Shown: positions 26,645 through 33,125 of the stretch, piece after piece
Layout of the letters: every line of letters begins with the position of its first letter
Numbering within the stretch: the stretch's first letter is position 1
Origin: Promethearchaeota archaeon
GTDB lineage: Archaea > Asgardarchaeota > Lokiarchaeia > Sigyniarchaeales > SOKP01
Assembly: GCA_004375715.1 (NCBI GenBank)
Contig: SOKP01000258.1
Span: 1-36,396 of the forward strand
DNA: 36,396 nucleotides
Direction of reading: 5' to 3'
Notes under the pieces: generated by a model
The model's input: only the letters and a program-made list of their open reading frames with translations
The model's database searches: none
Told to the model about the DNA's origin: nothing
Made by a program: the position numbers and the translations under genes

Positions 26645-26936
26645 ATAAAATCAATTTATTTTTTTTTATATGTTATTGACTTTCCCTAATTTTAGATGAG
26701 AAATCTTTCCTTGAGGTTGTTAGAGAAATTTTTTAAAGAGAATTCAAATTTATGTTTTTTTTTTAATGTAGAGAAAAAAAAGATCGAAATATAATATTAA
26801 TATAATCAAAAATGCTTATTCAAATCTATAAACTTTTATTTGAAGTATTTTTTTATCAGTTAAGCGTTACCAAATATCCATGAAAAATTTCAGATAATTA
26901 AATTTTCTAAAAAAAAATCTACAAACATGATTTATA
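26645..26936. other. intergenic region before acr3
   Basis: T-rich bases just after the QueG-like stop (about 26659-26667) are a likely terminator. The acr3 promoter/operator at 26814-26848 follows. I searched by eye for an archaeal SECIS hairpin (GAA opposite A, with a short GC stem) and did not find a convincing one. No gene is present. Confidence 0.45.
26814..26848 (+). promoter_or_regulatory. promoter/operator block, copy 2 (ArsR-type), before acr3
   Basis: GCTTATTCAAATC, four variable bases, then AAACTTTTATTTGAAGTAT. Here the inverted repeat TTCAAAT / ATTTGAA is perfect with a 12-base spacer, and the TATA-like ACTTTTATTT lies within and beside it. It is the better-preserved copy of the block at 25688-25722. 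It lies about 88 bases before the acr3 ATG. Confidence 0.65.
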
Positions 26937-27998
26937 ATGAGTGAAAAAGAGAAAAAGTTAGGTATCTTCGAGAAGTTTCTTCCCATATGGATTGCTTTAT
27001 GTATTGTGTTTGGAATTCTGCTTTCTCAGGTGGTCCCTGGCATAAGTGAGGCTATCAATGCTTTACAAATGGGCGGGATCTCAATACCTATTGGCATATG
27101 TTTATTTCTAATGATGTATCCTGCGATGTTGAATCTCCAAGCTTCAGAATTGAAAAAATTGGGGAAAAATCCCAAACCAATTATACTAACTCTTGTTTCA
27201 AATTGGATCGTTGCGCCAATTGTTGGTTTAGCGATGGCACGCATATTTTTACAAGGAAATGAGCAATTAATAGTAGCAATTATTCTTCTTTCAAGTTCAC
27301 CGTGTACAGCTATGGTTTTAGTTTGGGGATGGCTCGCGAAGGGAAACCAAGAGCAAAATGTGGTTAATACAAGTCTAAATACGGTTACCATTATTTTTTT
27401 ATATGTTCCACTTGTAACAATATTGACTGGGATTCAAAATATTCCCATTAATTGGGTTCTTCTACTAATATCTTTATTTTATTTTATTGGTCTTCCCTTA
27501 ATATTCGGTATGATTACGAAAAGAATAATTATTGCTAGAAGAGGTGAAACTTGGTTTAAAGATACTTACATCCCTTTAGTTGGGAAAATTTCTATAGTTG
27601 CCCTATTGACAACATTAGTAGTATTATTTTCTCTGAATGGAACTGCGTTAATAAACAATCCTAGTCTATTATTACTTGTATCCGTCCCACTTCTATTGGG
27701 TTTTGTAGTCGTATTGGTTTACAATATTCTACTAACTAAAATTTTTAAACTGAAATATCGGCAAGCCATAATCACAGTTATTATTGGGTCATCCAGCCAC
27801 TTCGAGATTGCAATTGCAACTGCTATAGCATTATATGGGATTGGTTCAATAGCTGCTTTAGGAACCACTATGGGATTATTCTGGGAAGTTCCAGTAATGT
27901 TAGCAATGGTGTATTTAGGAAGATATCTTGGTAAAATTGGGTTCTGGAAAGATTATAATGAAGCAAATGAAGTCTATGGAAAACGGAATAATAAATAA
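26937..27998 (+). CDS. acr3: arsenite efflux transporter, Acr3 family
   Basis: A 353-residue protein with ten hydrophobic segments and all Acr3 hallmarks: LPIWIALCIVFGILL at the N-terminus, LFLMMYPAMLNL, a helix with SSSPCTAMVLVWGWLAKGN (the essential Cys of Acr3), and SSSHFEIAIATAIALYG near the C-terminus. Acr3 exports arsenite, and sometimes antimonite, driven by proton motive force. The upstream operator shared with the QueG-like gene, and the ArsR gene 1.3 kb to the left, support arsenic-induced expression. There is no arsenate reductase or ArsA ATPase in the window. Confidence 0.93.
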   Translation: MSEKEKKLGIFEKFLPIWIALCIVFGILLSQVVPGISEAINALQMGGISIPIGICLFLMMYPAMLNLQASELKKLGKNPKPIILTLVSNWIVAPIVGLAMARIFLQGNEQLIVAIILLSSSPCTAMVLVWGWLAKGNQEQNVVNTSLNTVTIIFLYVPLVTILTGIQNIPINWVLLLISLFYFIGLPLIFGMITKRIIIARRGETWFKDTYIPLVGKISIVALLTTLVVLFSLNGTALINNPSLLLLVSVPLLLGFVVVLVYNILLTKIFKLKYRQAIITVIIGSSSHFEIAIATAIALYGIGSIAALGTTMGLFWEVPVMLAMVYLGRYLGKIGFWKDYNEANEVYGKRNNK

Positions 27999-28076
27999 AT
28001 TTTTTTGATTTTTTAATAAATTTATATTTTTTTGTTTATAATAAGATAAATAAAGGGGTGAGGTAGGTTTAAAAAA

Positions 28077-28424
28077 ATAAAATTTAAAATCTCTCTTCCG
28101 ATAACGGGTTTACAATCTGGAAAAGAATATGATATTGAGATAAAGGATAATGCAAATTTTGTTGAAGCATTGGCTTTAGTAGATAAAGAAGAGAAAGAAA
28201 GTAGTAGTAAATGTATATTTCCTCTTTATGAGGGATATATCCATAATTATCTTCAGCTGTTTGTAAATATGGAAGATGGACTAATCTATGATGATGTCGG
28301 ACTATCTCCATATGCGCCTGATGACGAAGGTTTTTTTCGAAAATTCAACCCTATAAGGGAAAATCTCTATTTTAATATATTTCCTGATACGATTATTGAA
28401 TTACAACAAGACGTTGGATGTTGA
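28077..28424 (+). CDS. beta-grasp (ubiquitin/MoaD-like) protein ending in Val-Gly-Cys
   Basis: From ATA 28077 it would have 115 residues. The frame is open only back to a TGA at 28059-28061, and without the stretch before the first TTG (28170) the first beta hairpin (KIKFKISLPITGLQSGKEYD) would be lost. GGTGAGGTAGG lies about nine bases before ATA, so an ATA start is likely. Strand-helix-strand order, YNIFPDTIIELQQDVGC-like final strand and small size suggest a beta-grasp modifier or sulfur carrier. ThiS/MoaD end in Gly-Gly; this ends in Gly-Cys followed by two TGA codons. It sits after acr3 and before the DGC genes. No E1/ThiF-type enzyme is in the window. Confidence 0.5.
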   Translation: MKFKISLPITGLQSGKEYDIEIKDNANFVEALALVDKEEKESSSKCIFPLYEGYIHNYLQLFVNMEDGLIYDDVGLSPYAPDDEGFFRKFNPIRENLYFNIFPDTIIELQQDVGC

Positions 28425-28433
28425 TGAGAAAAA

Positions 28434-28613
28434 GTGAAGAATAGATTAGACATTGGAACATTTAAGAGGGCTATTACGAAAATATACGGCAAAGAAAATG
28501 AAATTTTTGCCCATTATTTTAAATTAAAGATAAACAATGAAAAAATTGAATGAAATCTTTCAGAAAATGCTAGTGAAAGATTAACAATAGGGTTGTGCCC
28601 TAGCCATTCCTAA
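28434..28613 (+). pseudogene. short frame with an internal TGA after the beta-grasp gene
   Basis: A GTG-started frame of 39 codons reaches TGA at 28551-28553 and stays open for 19 more codons to a TAA at 28611-28613. The readthrough product would be 59 residues (KIYGKENEIFAHYFKLKIN, then NEKIE, TGA, NLSENASERLTIGLCP). I do not recognise the family. It could be a broken gene, a 39-residue protein, or a second recoded frame. It directly follows the tandem TGA stops of the beta-grasp gene in the same frame. Confidence 0.3.
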
Positions 28614-28701
28614 AAATTCTAGAATTTTTTAAATCCATAAATTATAATGAATAAATGAAAGGAATTCTGATAAAATCTTTAAATGGTTTTAAATTTATAG
28701 A

Positions 28702-29178
28702 TTAATTTTCATTAAATTTATCAATGTTAAGACCTTGTTTCTTTAATTTTTGAAGAACAAACTCAAGAACCTTTCTTATATCCTCCTCTTTAATTTCGCT
28801 TAATTTTGGGAGATTTTTAAAAGTATTGAGATCATTTAAATTCATACGTTGCTTAGGGATGACATCTTGTACTGAAATAATCAAATCTGGTACAATATCA
28901 AGGTGTTTATATATCACACTTGTACAGGCTGTGTTACATCCATTAATAATAATAATAAAGGAATGTTCGAGATGATTTTTAGTGATTTCAACTAATTTTT
29001 CTTTTTCTAATAATACATTTTTAAGAAAAATAGTAGAGCACGTCATCGAACTAATAGAAGCTATTTTACTTTTCTCTGCTAATCGTATTGCGACCTGTCG
29101 TGCTAATTCACCGTGGTATTCTGAACCTGAACATGGTATTAAAACGATATTTTCTGCCTTGATTTCTTTCTTACTCAA
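28702..29178 (-). CDS. DGC-domain putative zinc-binding protein
   Basis: A 158-residue member of the DGC family, named for an Asp-Gly-Cys motif. It has LIPCSGSEYHGELARQVA near residues 12-29, a Cys in SMTCST, and IIINGCNTACTSVIY near 78-92, where Asn replaces the usual Asp of IDGC. DGC proteins bind zinc through these cysteines; their physiological role is poorly known, though they occur near sulfur, thiol and metalloid genes. It is the last gene of a minus-strand operon behind arsR2 and the CxC protein, and one base separates it from the latter's stop. Three more family members lie on the divergent operon. Confidence 0.8.
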   Translation of the reverse strand: MSKKEIKAENIVLIPCSGSEYHGELARQVAIRLAEKSKIASISSMTCSTIFLKNVLLEKEKLVEITKNHLEHSFIIIINGCNTACTSVIYKHLDIVPDLIISVQDVIPKQRMNLNDLNTFKNLPKLSEIKEEDIRKVLEFVLQKLKKQGLNIDKFNEN

Positions 29179-29179
29179 A

Positions 29180-29473
29180 TTAAATCAAACCTTTTGCCTT
29201 CAATATTTCTGGTAGCTTTTTCTTCAGAGCAAATGAGGTCTTAACGATCTCAGTCCCATCAATAACTACACTATTACCGTGCAAATTCAATCTTCTTGCT
29301 TCTTCAGAATCCAAATTTTTTGTATTGTATAATATATACTTATTATAATGTGTAATTACTTGAAAAACGAGATTCATAAAGTTCTCCCATTGACAAGCGC
29401 ATACATTTAAAGGCACATAAATATCTACTTTAACTTTGTTTTCTTTTTTAAGTTCACTTTCTTGTTGAAACAT
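29180..29473 (-). CDS. thioredoxin-fold-like protein with a CxC motif
   Basis: A 97-residue soluble protein. The segment VDIYVPLNVCACQWENFMN puts Cys25 and Cys27 at the end of the first strand, where thioredoxin-like proteins have CxxC. A strand-turn near NLHGNSVVIDGTEI resembles the later part of that fold. CxC redox centres occur in some thiol oxidoreductases and metal-binding proteins. The gene lies between arsR2 and a DGC gene in a tight operon, suggesting thiol exchange with a DGC protein or handling of a metalloid. The fold assignment is from visual similarity only. Confidence 0.6.
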   Translation of the reverse strand: MFQQESELKKENKVKVDIYVPLNVCACQWENFMNLVFQVITHYNKYILYNTKNLDSEEARRLNLHGNSVVIDGTEIVKTSFALKKKLPEILKAKGLI

Positions 29474-29488
29474 TTAACCACCTTCACT

Positions 29489-29824
29489 TTATATTTTTTG
29501 TTGGAGTTCTACAATTTTTTTAAATCTTTCATTTCTTTTAATTAAATTATCTACTACAGCTAATAACTTGAAAATTTGTGTATCTTTTACTTTAAACAAT
29601 TTTTTATTTCCATCCCTCCTACTTTCAAGGATACCCGCTTGAGTAAGAGTTTTTAAGTGTCTAGATAATGTAGATTGAGTTTTATCAAACACTTTTTCAA
29701 TGTCGCAAACACAAATCTCATTTCCATGCCTTAGAAATTCTAGAAGTTTTAATCTAGTTTCATCTGAAAGAGCTTTTAATAAATCCAATCTTAAGTTTTC
29801 AAGTTTCATATTTGTTCTATGCAT
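29489..29824 (-). CDS. ArsR-family regulator 2
   Basis: A 111-residue winged-helix protein with LLKALSDETRLKLLEFLRHG, then EICVCDIEKV (Cys-x-Cys metalloid motif) and the recognition helix STLSRHLKTLTQAGIL. It is only about 30% like the first ArsR of the island by eye, so it is not a recent duplicate. It starts at ATG 29824; ATG 29809 is also possible. It heads the minus-strand operon with the CxC and DGC proteins and faces the HdrA-like operon across a 120-base promoter region. It probably controls both, in response to a metal, metalloid or sulfur species. Confidence 0.88.
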   Translation of the reverse strand: MHRTNMKLENLRLDLLKALSDETRLKLLEFLRHGNEICVCDIEKVFDKTQSTLSRHLKTLTQAGILESRRDGNKKLFKVKDTQIFKLLAVVDNLIKRNERFKKIVELQQKI

Positions 29825-29944
29825 TTATGCGTAGTAATACATATATTTATAAACGAATTTACTATTTAAATCTTGTGTTATTAATACATTAAATTAAATT
29901 AAAATTGAGATAAAAAAACGAGATTATTGAATGGTGTTATTAAA

Positions 29945-30331
29945 TTGAGCAATGCAAAAAAATCAGTTGGATTCATCATGTGTGTTTGTACTGGAAAATG
30001 CCCTGGATTTGCCAAAATGGATATATGGGATTTTATTAATCGTGTAAGAATTGAACTTCCTGTAGAATATGGATTTATTCATCCTCAATTGTGTGAAGAA
30101 GATGGCGATAGATTTTTAGATGATTATTTACGCTCTGGTCGAAAATATATGGTGGCTGGATGTGCTCCAAACATGCAATATAAGTTATTCAGGGACGCCT
30201 TTAAAAAGGCAGGATTAGATGTTAAAACAGATTTGATTCCCTTGGATATTCGCGAAATGACTACAGATGAAGCTGTTGATTTAGTTGAAAAAACATTAGG
30301 AAATTTAGAGGAAGATGTTAAAAATGAGTAA
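29945..30331 (+). CDS. stand-alone HdrA N-terminal-like domain
   Basis: From TTG 29945, with GGTG eight bases upstream, the protein has 128 residues; a TTG at 29927 would add six. The pattern matches the segment that precedes the FAD domain in HdrA/QmoA-type proteins: KSVGFIMCVCTGKCPG (Cys-x-Cys then Cys), then IHPQLCEEDGDRFLDDYL, then MVAGCAPNMQYKLFRDAF-KKAGLD and IREM. No flavin-binding part follows; the gene ends here and overlaps the ferredoxin gene by eight bases. It is the first gene of the plus-strand DGC operon. A stand-alone copy implies it docks onto other subunits, such as the ferredoxin next to it, as an electron or sulfur relay. Confidence 0.65.
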   Translation: MSNAKKSVGFIMCVCTGKCPGFAKMDIWDFINRVRIELPVEYGFIHPQLCEEDGDRFLDDYLRSGRKYMVAGCAPNMQYKLFRDAFKKAGLDVKTDLIPLDIREMTTDEAVDLVEKTLGNLEEDVKNE

Positions 30332-30632
30332 GATTTATGACGCTGAAAAAGAAACATTTATGGGAGTTCCAAGAAAAAGAATTCCCTGGTGGCCAACAAT
30401 AGATTATGATAAATGCAACTTTTGTATGGATTGTGATAAATTCTGTCCACATAATGTATTTGCAAAGATTGATGATGAAAAACAACAATTAATAGTTAAA
30501 AATCCATACAATTGTGTTGTATTTTGTCGAGCATGTGCGAAAACTTGCGCTCCTGATGCATTAGAATTCCCTGAAAAAAGTGAAACATCAAAATTAATCA
30601 AAAAATTAAGATCTGAATCTTTAGGTGATTGA
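30324..30632 (+). CDS. two-cluster ferredoxin
   Basis: About 102 residues from ATG 30324. An N-terminal PRKRIPWWPTIDYDKC leads into CNFCMDCDKFCP, and a second CVVFCRACAKTCAPD completes two [4Fe-4S] sites (the second with CxxxCxxC spacing). The start codon overlaps the end of the HdrA-like gene, so both are co-translated. It ends with TGA at 30630-30632, in the same frame as the DGC-H gene that follows, only one codon away. The expected role is electron transfer to or from the HdrA-like domain and the DGC proteins. Confidence 0.82.
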   Translation: MSKIYDAEKETFMGVPRKRIPWWPTIDYDKCNFCMDCDKFCPHNVFAKIDDEKQQLIVKNPYNCVVFCRACAKTCAPDALEFPEKSETSKLIKKLRSESLGD

Positions 30633-30635
30633 AAA

Positions 30636-31532
30636 CTGGAAAAGAAGAAAACTTGTATTTTACCTTGTAACGGTTTGGATAAATCTTTAGGGGTGATTGC
30701 TAGAAGCATAGCTCTTAAATTAATTGAAAAACGGCCTGAAATACAATTAATTTGTCCTGTTTTGCTTAATACTGGTGATGAAAAATATGAAAATTTCATA
30801 GAATCTGCAAAGATTATTGCTATTGATGGTTGTATGACTAGATGTGCAACTAAATTAGTTGAGAATAGAGAAAAAAAGCCTTTTAAACGAATATTTATTC
30901 CTGATATGTCTAAAAAATATGGTATTAAACCTACTAAAGAACTTACATTAAACGAGGAAAATGAAAAACTTGCTGAGCAAATTATGGAAGAAATTATTAA
31001 AGAACTCGAGGATGTTGATGTGAAAAAGGTATTAAAAAGTCCGAAATTTGAAGCTATAGAATTTTTTGACATTACTGTTGATAAATACCATTTTAATGTA
31101 CCTAAAGAAGGATATTACTTTAATGAAAATGATTATTGGATTAAACCGGAAGGAAAAACAGCATTATTAGGTATTTCAGATTATCTACAAAATGCTGCAG
31201 CGGATATATTATTTGTAGAGTTTCCAGAAATTGGTAGTGAAATGGAACAGTTTGATGATGCAGGAAGTTTTGAATCTAGTAAAACAGTATTACAATTAAT
31301 ATCTCCCGGAACTGGTAAAACTATTAGAGTAAATAAAGCATTAGAGAACAATCCAGAATTAATGAATCAAGATCCTTACCAAAAGGGGTGGTTTATCGAA
31401 ATAGAATTGAAAAATTTTGAAGAAGATAAAGAACTATTACTGAATGGACCAGATTACTTTGAATATATGAAAGAGAAAATTATGAAAGAAAAGAATGCGT
31501 TAGAACAAATAAGAAGTGAGAAGGATGTCTGA
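30636..31532 (+). CDS. DGC domain fused to a GcvH-like lipoyl-carrier domain
   Basis: A protein of 298 residues from a CTG start at 30636. AGGTGA lies seven bases before that CTG. The next TTG (30675) would remove the conserved CILPCNG, so CTG is most likely. Residues 1-120 are a DGC domain: CILPCNG (Cys7, Cys11) and IDGCMTRC (Cys66, Cys70). Residues about 155-280 are a glycine-cleavage H-protein fold: YYFNENDYWIKPEG, LLGISDYLQNAAADILFVEF, PEIGSE, then ESSK where Lys216 is the expected lipoylation site, PGTGKTIRVN, and NPELMNQDPYQKGW. No glycine-cleavage genes are nearby. Lipoate-binding proteins of this fold serve the sHdr sulfur-oxidising system, which fits the Hdr-like and Dsr/Tus neighbours. 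Confidence 0.83.
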   Translation: MEKKKTCILPCNGLDKSLGVIARSIALKLIEKRPEIQLICPVLLNTGDEKYENFIESAKIIAIDGCMTRCATKLVENREKKPFKRIFIPDMSKKYGIKPTKELTLNEENEKLAEQIMEEIIKELEDVDVKKVLKSPKFEAIEFFDITVDKYHFNVPKEGYYFNENDYWIKPEGKTALLGISDYLQNAAADILFVEFPEIGSEMEQFDDAGSFESSKTVLQLISPGTGKTIRVNKALENNPELMNQDPYQKGWFIEIELKNFEEDKELLLNGPDYFEYMKEKIMKEKNALEQIRSEKDV

Positions 31533-31932
31533 AAAAAAAGTGTTTATTATCCCTTGTAGCGGAATTGGCAAGGTATTTGGAAGTATTAGTAGAAAAACTG
31601 CCTATATATTAGTGAATGAATTAGCAAAAGGTAAAACTGCTTTAGAATGTTTACCCTTGATAGTAAAAGGTAAAAAGGAGATAATTCAAGCGTTAAAAGA
31701 AAATAAAGTTATTGCTATAGATGGTTGTCCATTGAAGTGTTCCTATAACGATTTAATAGAGGCAGTAGGGAAAGTTGATGCTCAATTTATGACTACTGAA
31801 ATTGTAAAAGAAAATAGGGATTTAAAGCCAGAGTCTTCAATAATCCCCATTGGAGAAAATACTAAGGCGTTATCACGAAAATTAGCAGAAAAAATTGCTT
31901 TAAAAATTGATGAACTATTAGAAGAAAACTAA
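31525..31932 (+). CDS. DGC-domain putative zinc-binding protein (third of the set)
   Basis: 135 residues from ATG 31525, which overlaps the DGC-H stop by eight bases. Features are FIIPCSGIGKVFGSISRKTAY, then LECLPLIVKG, then IAIDGCPLKCSYN, with the classical Asp-Gly-Cys intact. A final segment near EKIALKIDELLEE is helical. This is the canonical DGC form and by sequence probably the zinc-binding member closest to the family consensus. It is co-translated with the DGC-H fusion, so the two probably act together, perhaps as a heteromer. Confidence 0.84.
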   Translation: MSEKKVFIIPCSGIGKVFGSISRKTAYILVNELAKGKTALECLPLIVKGKKEIIQALKENKVIAIDGCPLKCSYNDLIEAVGKVDAQFMTTEIVKENRDLKPESSIIPIGENTKALSRKLAEKIALKIDELLEEN

Positions 31933-31947
31933 GAGGTAGTAAAATAA

Positions 31948-32367
31948 ATGAAAAAAAAAGTAGGTATTATTGCTTGTAGTGGTGAAAGTTTAATAGGTGG
32001 CACTTTAAGCCGCGCTGCTGCAAGAATCGTGGTTGAAAAACTAAGACCAAATCAAACAATCATTTTATGCCAACCTTTATTTATGGCCGGAAATCTAGAA
32101 AAGCACGGTGGGCAAGAAGAAAGAGACTTTGCAAAGAACCATCCAACAATTACTATAGAAGGATGCGAGGAAGAATGTGCAAAAATCGCAGTTAACAGAT
32201 ACAGTGGAACACCCAAAGCTACAATATACATCCAAGAGTATATTGATGCTCATCCCGAAGTAAAAACAAACTCTCGAGAAAAGCTAGGAGAAGAGGGGAT
32301 AAATCTTGCGGAAATTATTGCCGAGGATATAGCAAAGAAAGTTGATGAGCTTTATAGAACGAAATAA
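31948..32367 (+). CDS. DGC-domain putative zinc-binding protein (fourth of the set)
   Basis: A 139-residue protein starting at ATG, with GAGGT nine bases upstream. It has GIIACSGESLIGGTLSRAAA near the N-terminus, a Cys in TIILCQPLFMAG, and TIEGCEEECAK, where Glu replaces the Asp of the DGC motif. The C-terminal helix AEIIAEDIAKKVDELY is the part whose DNA recurs at 36137-36250. It is the last gene of the plus-strand operon, and a 444-base gap follows to the DsrH-like gene. Confidence 0.83.
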   Translation: MKKKVGIIACSGESLIGGTLSRAAARIVVEKLRPNQTIILCQPLFMAGNLEKHGGQEERDFAKNHPTITIEGCEEECAKIAVNRYSGTPKATIYIQEYIDAHPEVKTNSREKLGEEGINLAEIIAEDIAKKVDELYRTK

Positions 32368-32419
32368 ACATTTGTTCCTAATTTTCATAAAATTTTATAA
32401 AAAATTTAATTAAAATGTT
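32306..32419 (+). repeat. source copy of a duplicated DGC-gene tail
   Basis: The last 20 codons of the DGC gene and about 50 bases of its 3' flank. A copy of about 85-90% identity lies at 36137-36250. The shared part includes GCGGAAATTATTGC, ATATAGCAAAGAAAG, TTGATGAGCT and CATTTGTTCCTAATTTT. Similarity ends near 32419. Confidence 0.7.
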
Positions 32420-32442
32420 TTGGGCATACTTGTGATAAGGAA

Positions 32443-32580
32443 GTGTCCGGGATCATTCACATTCTTGCTTTTATAGATTGTATCGATCTTGAGAAAGCTT
32501 CCATTTTTGATAATGAGTTGCAAGAATTTATTGAAAATTTGAATCAGGAATACAAAAATAAGACTGAAATGAAAAAGTAG
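32443..32580 (+). CDS. possible 45-residue protein or gene remnant
   Basis: A GTG-started frame (VSGIIHILAFIDCIDLEKA, then a charged, helical rest) of 45 codons, with AAGGAA just before the start. The N-terminal hydrophobic/cysteine part and helical tail look protein-like, but no family is recognised. It may be the decayed end of a former operon gene. Confidence 0.3.
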   Translation: MSGIIHILAFIDCIDLEKASIFDNELQEFIENLNQEYKNKTEMKK

Positions 32581-32781
32581 TGGCTTAAAGTGGGAGATCT
32601 ATTATAACTTTTATATAATTATTTACTGATCAATTATCCAAAAGAAAATTTCGAAAGAAATCTTAACAATTTTTTAGAACCTTACTTGATATTGTTGGAT
32701 CATAGAGGAAATAAAAAAATATAAGCTCTGTCTAGTCAAAATAGAATAATTTCTCTCAAATGAAAACCATTTCTAATCTAT

Positions 32782-32795
32782 AAAAAAAAAAAAAA
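32782..32795 (-). terminator. poly-T end of the TusA-YeeE-DsrEFH operon
   Basis: Fourteen consecutive A on the plus strand (T14 on the minus strand) lie 17-30 bases after the stop of the last gene. This is a strong archaeal U-tract terminator. Confidence 0.6.
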
Positions 32796-32811
32796 GTTAA
32801 AATTTCCTTAA

Positions 32812-33120
32812 TTACATATTTATTATTGAATCATTCTCAAAAATTAAATCAATCACATCATCAGTGGCAACTAATTTAATTTTGTCTGAAATGAAATTAG
32901 ATAATCCTCGGATTTCTATGTGTTCTTCACATGCAGCAACTTTTTTGTTTTGATTGAGAGCTTGTGAAACAGCTTTATTAGATTTATTTGCAAAATAGAC
33001 TGCATTTTGAAGTAAAAGAATTGTTACATCGTCTTCTTCAGTATGCTCCATAGCAAGTTCTACACCTGTAATATCTTCACTTGTTATAAAATATAACACT
33101 TTTTTGCTCACTTTTATCAA
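32812..33120 (-). CDS. dsrH: DsrH/TusB-like sulfur-relay protein
   Basis: A 102-residue protein. ILLLQNAVYFANKS (about 33-46) matches the DsrH/TusB hallmark LLQDAVY, and IEIRGLS (about 68-74) is the second conserved block. A cysteine in VAACEEH, between them, is the only cysteine and may be the functional residue. In DsrEFH, DsrH pairs with DsrF and DsrE in a hexamer that passes persulfide sulfur between TusA and downstream enzymes. It is the last gene of the operon and is separated from the DsrF-like gene by five bases. Confidence 0.75.
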   Translation of the reverse strand: MIKVSKKVLYFITSEDITGVELAMEHTEEDDVTILLLQNAVYFANKSNKAVSQALNQNKKVAACEEHIEIRGLSNFISDKIKLVATDDVIDLIFENDSIINM

Positions 33121-33125
33121 TCCTC

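Larger units (their letters stand above)
32368..32811. other. 444-base gap between convergent operons
   Basis: It contains a doubtful 45-codon frame at 32443-32580 and the T14 terminator of the Dsr-like operon at 32782-32795. The bases at 32580-32780 are AT-rich without any frame, repeat or hairpin I can support. Confidence 0.4.

Noticed and set aside
26645-26940. SECIS element downstream of the TGA-containing gene
   Set aside because: Segments such as ATGAGAAATC followed by CCTTGAGG look suggestive but do not fold into the archaeal GAA/A internal loop with a GC stem; not reported as a feature.
25237-29824. Two ArsR genes as a recent duplication
   Set aside because: They share only the fold and the Cys-x-Cys motif; N-termini, lengths and recognition helices differ.
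30404-31072. 222-codon minus-strand frame opposite the ferredoxin and DGC-H genes
   Set aside because: It is a Ser/Phe-rich antisense shadow of the well-supported plus-strand genes.
31069-31532. Glycine cleavage H protein acting in glycine catabolism
   Set aside because: The lipoyl domain is fused to a DGC domain and no P, T or L protein gene is nearby; the sulfur and metalloid context fits better.
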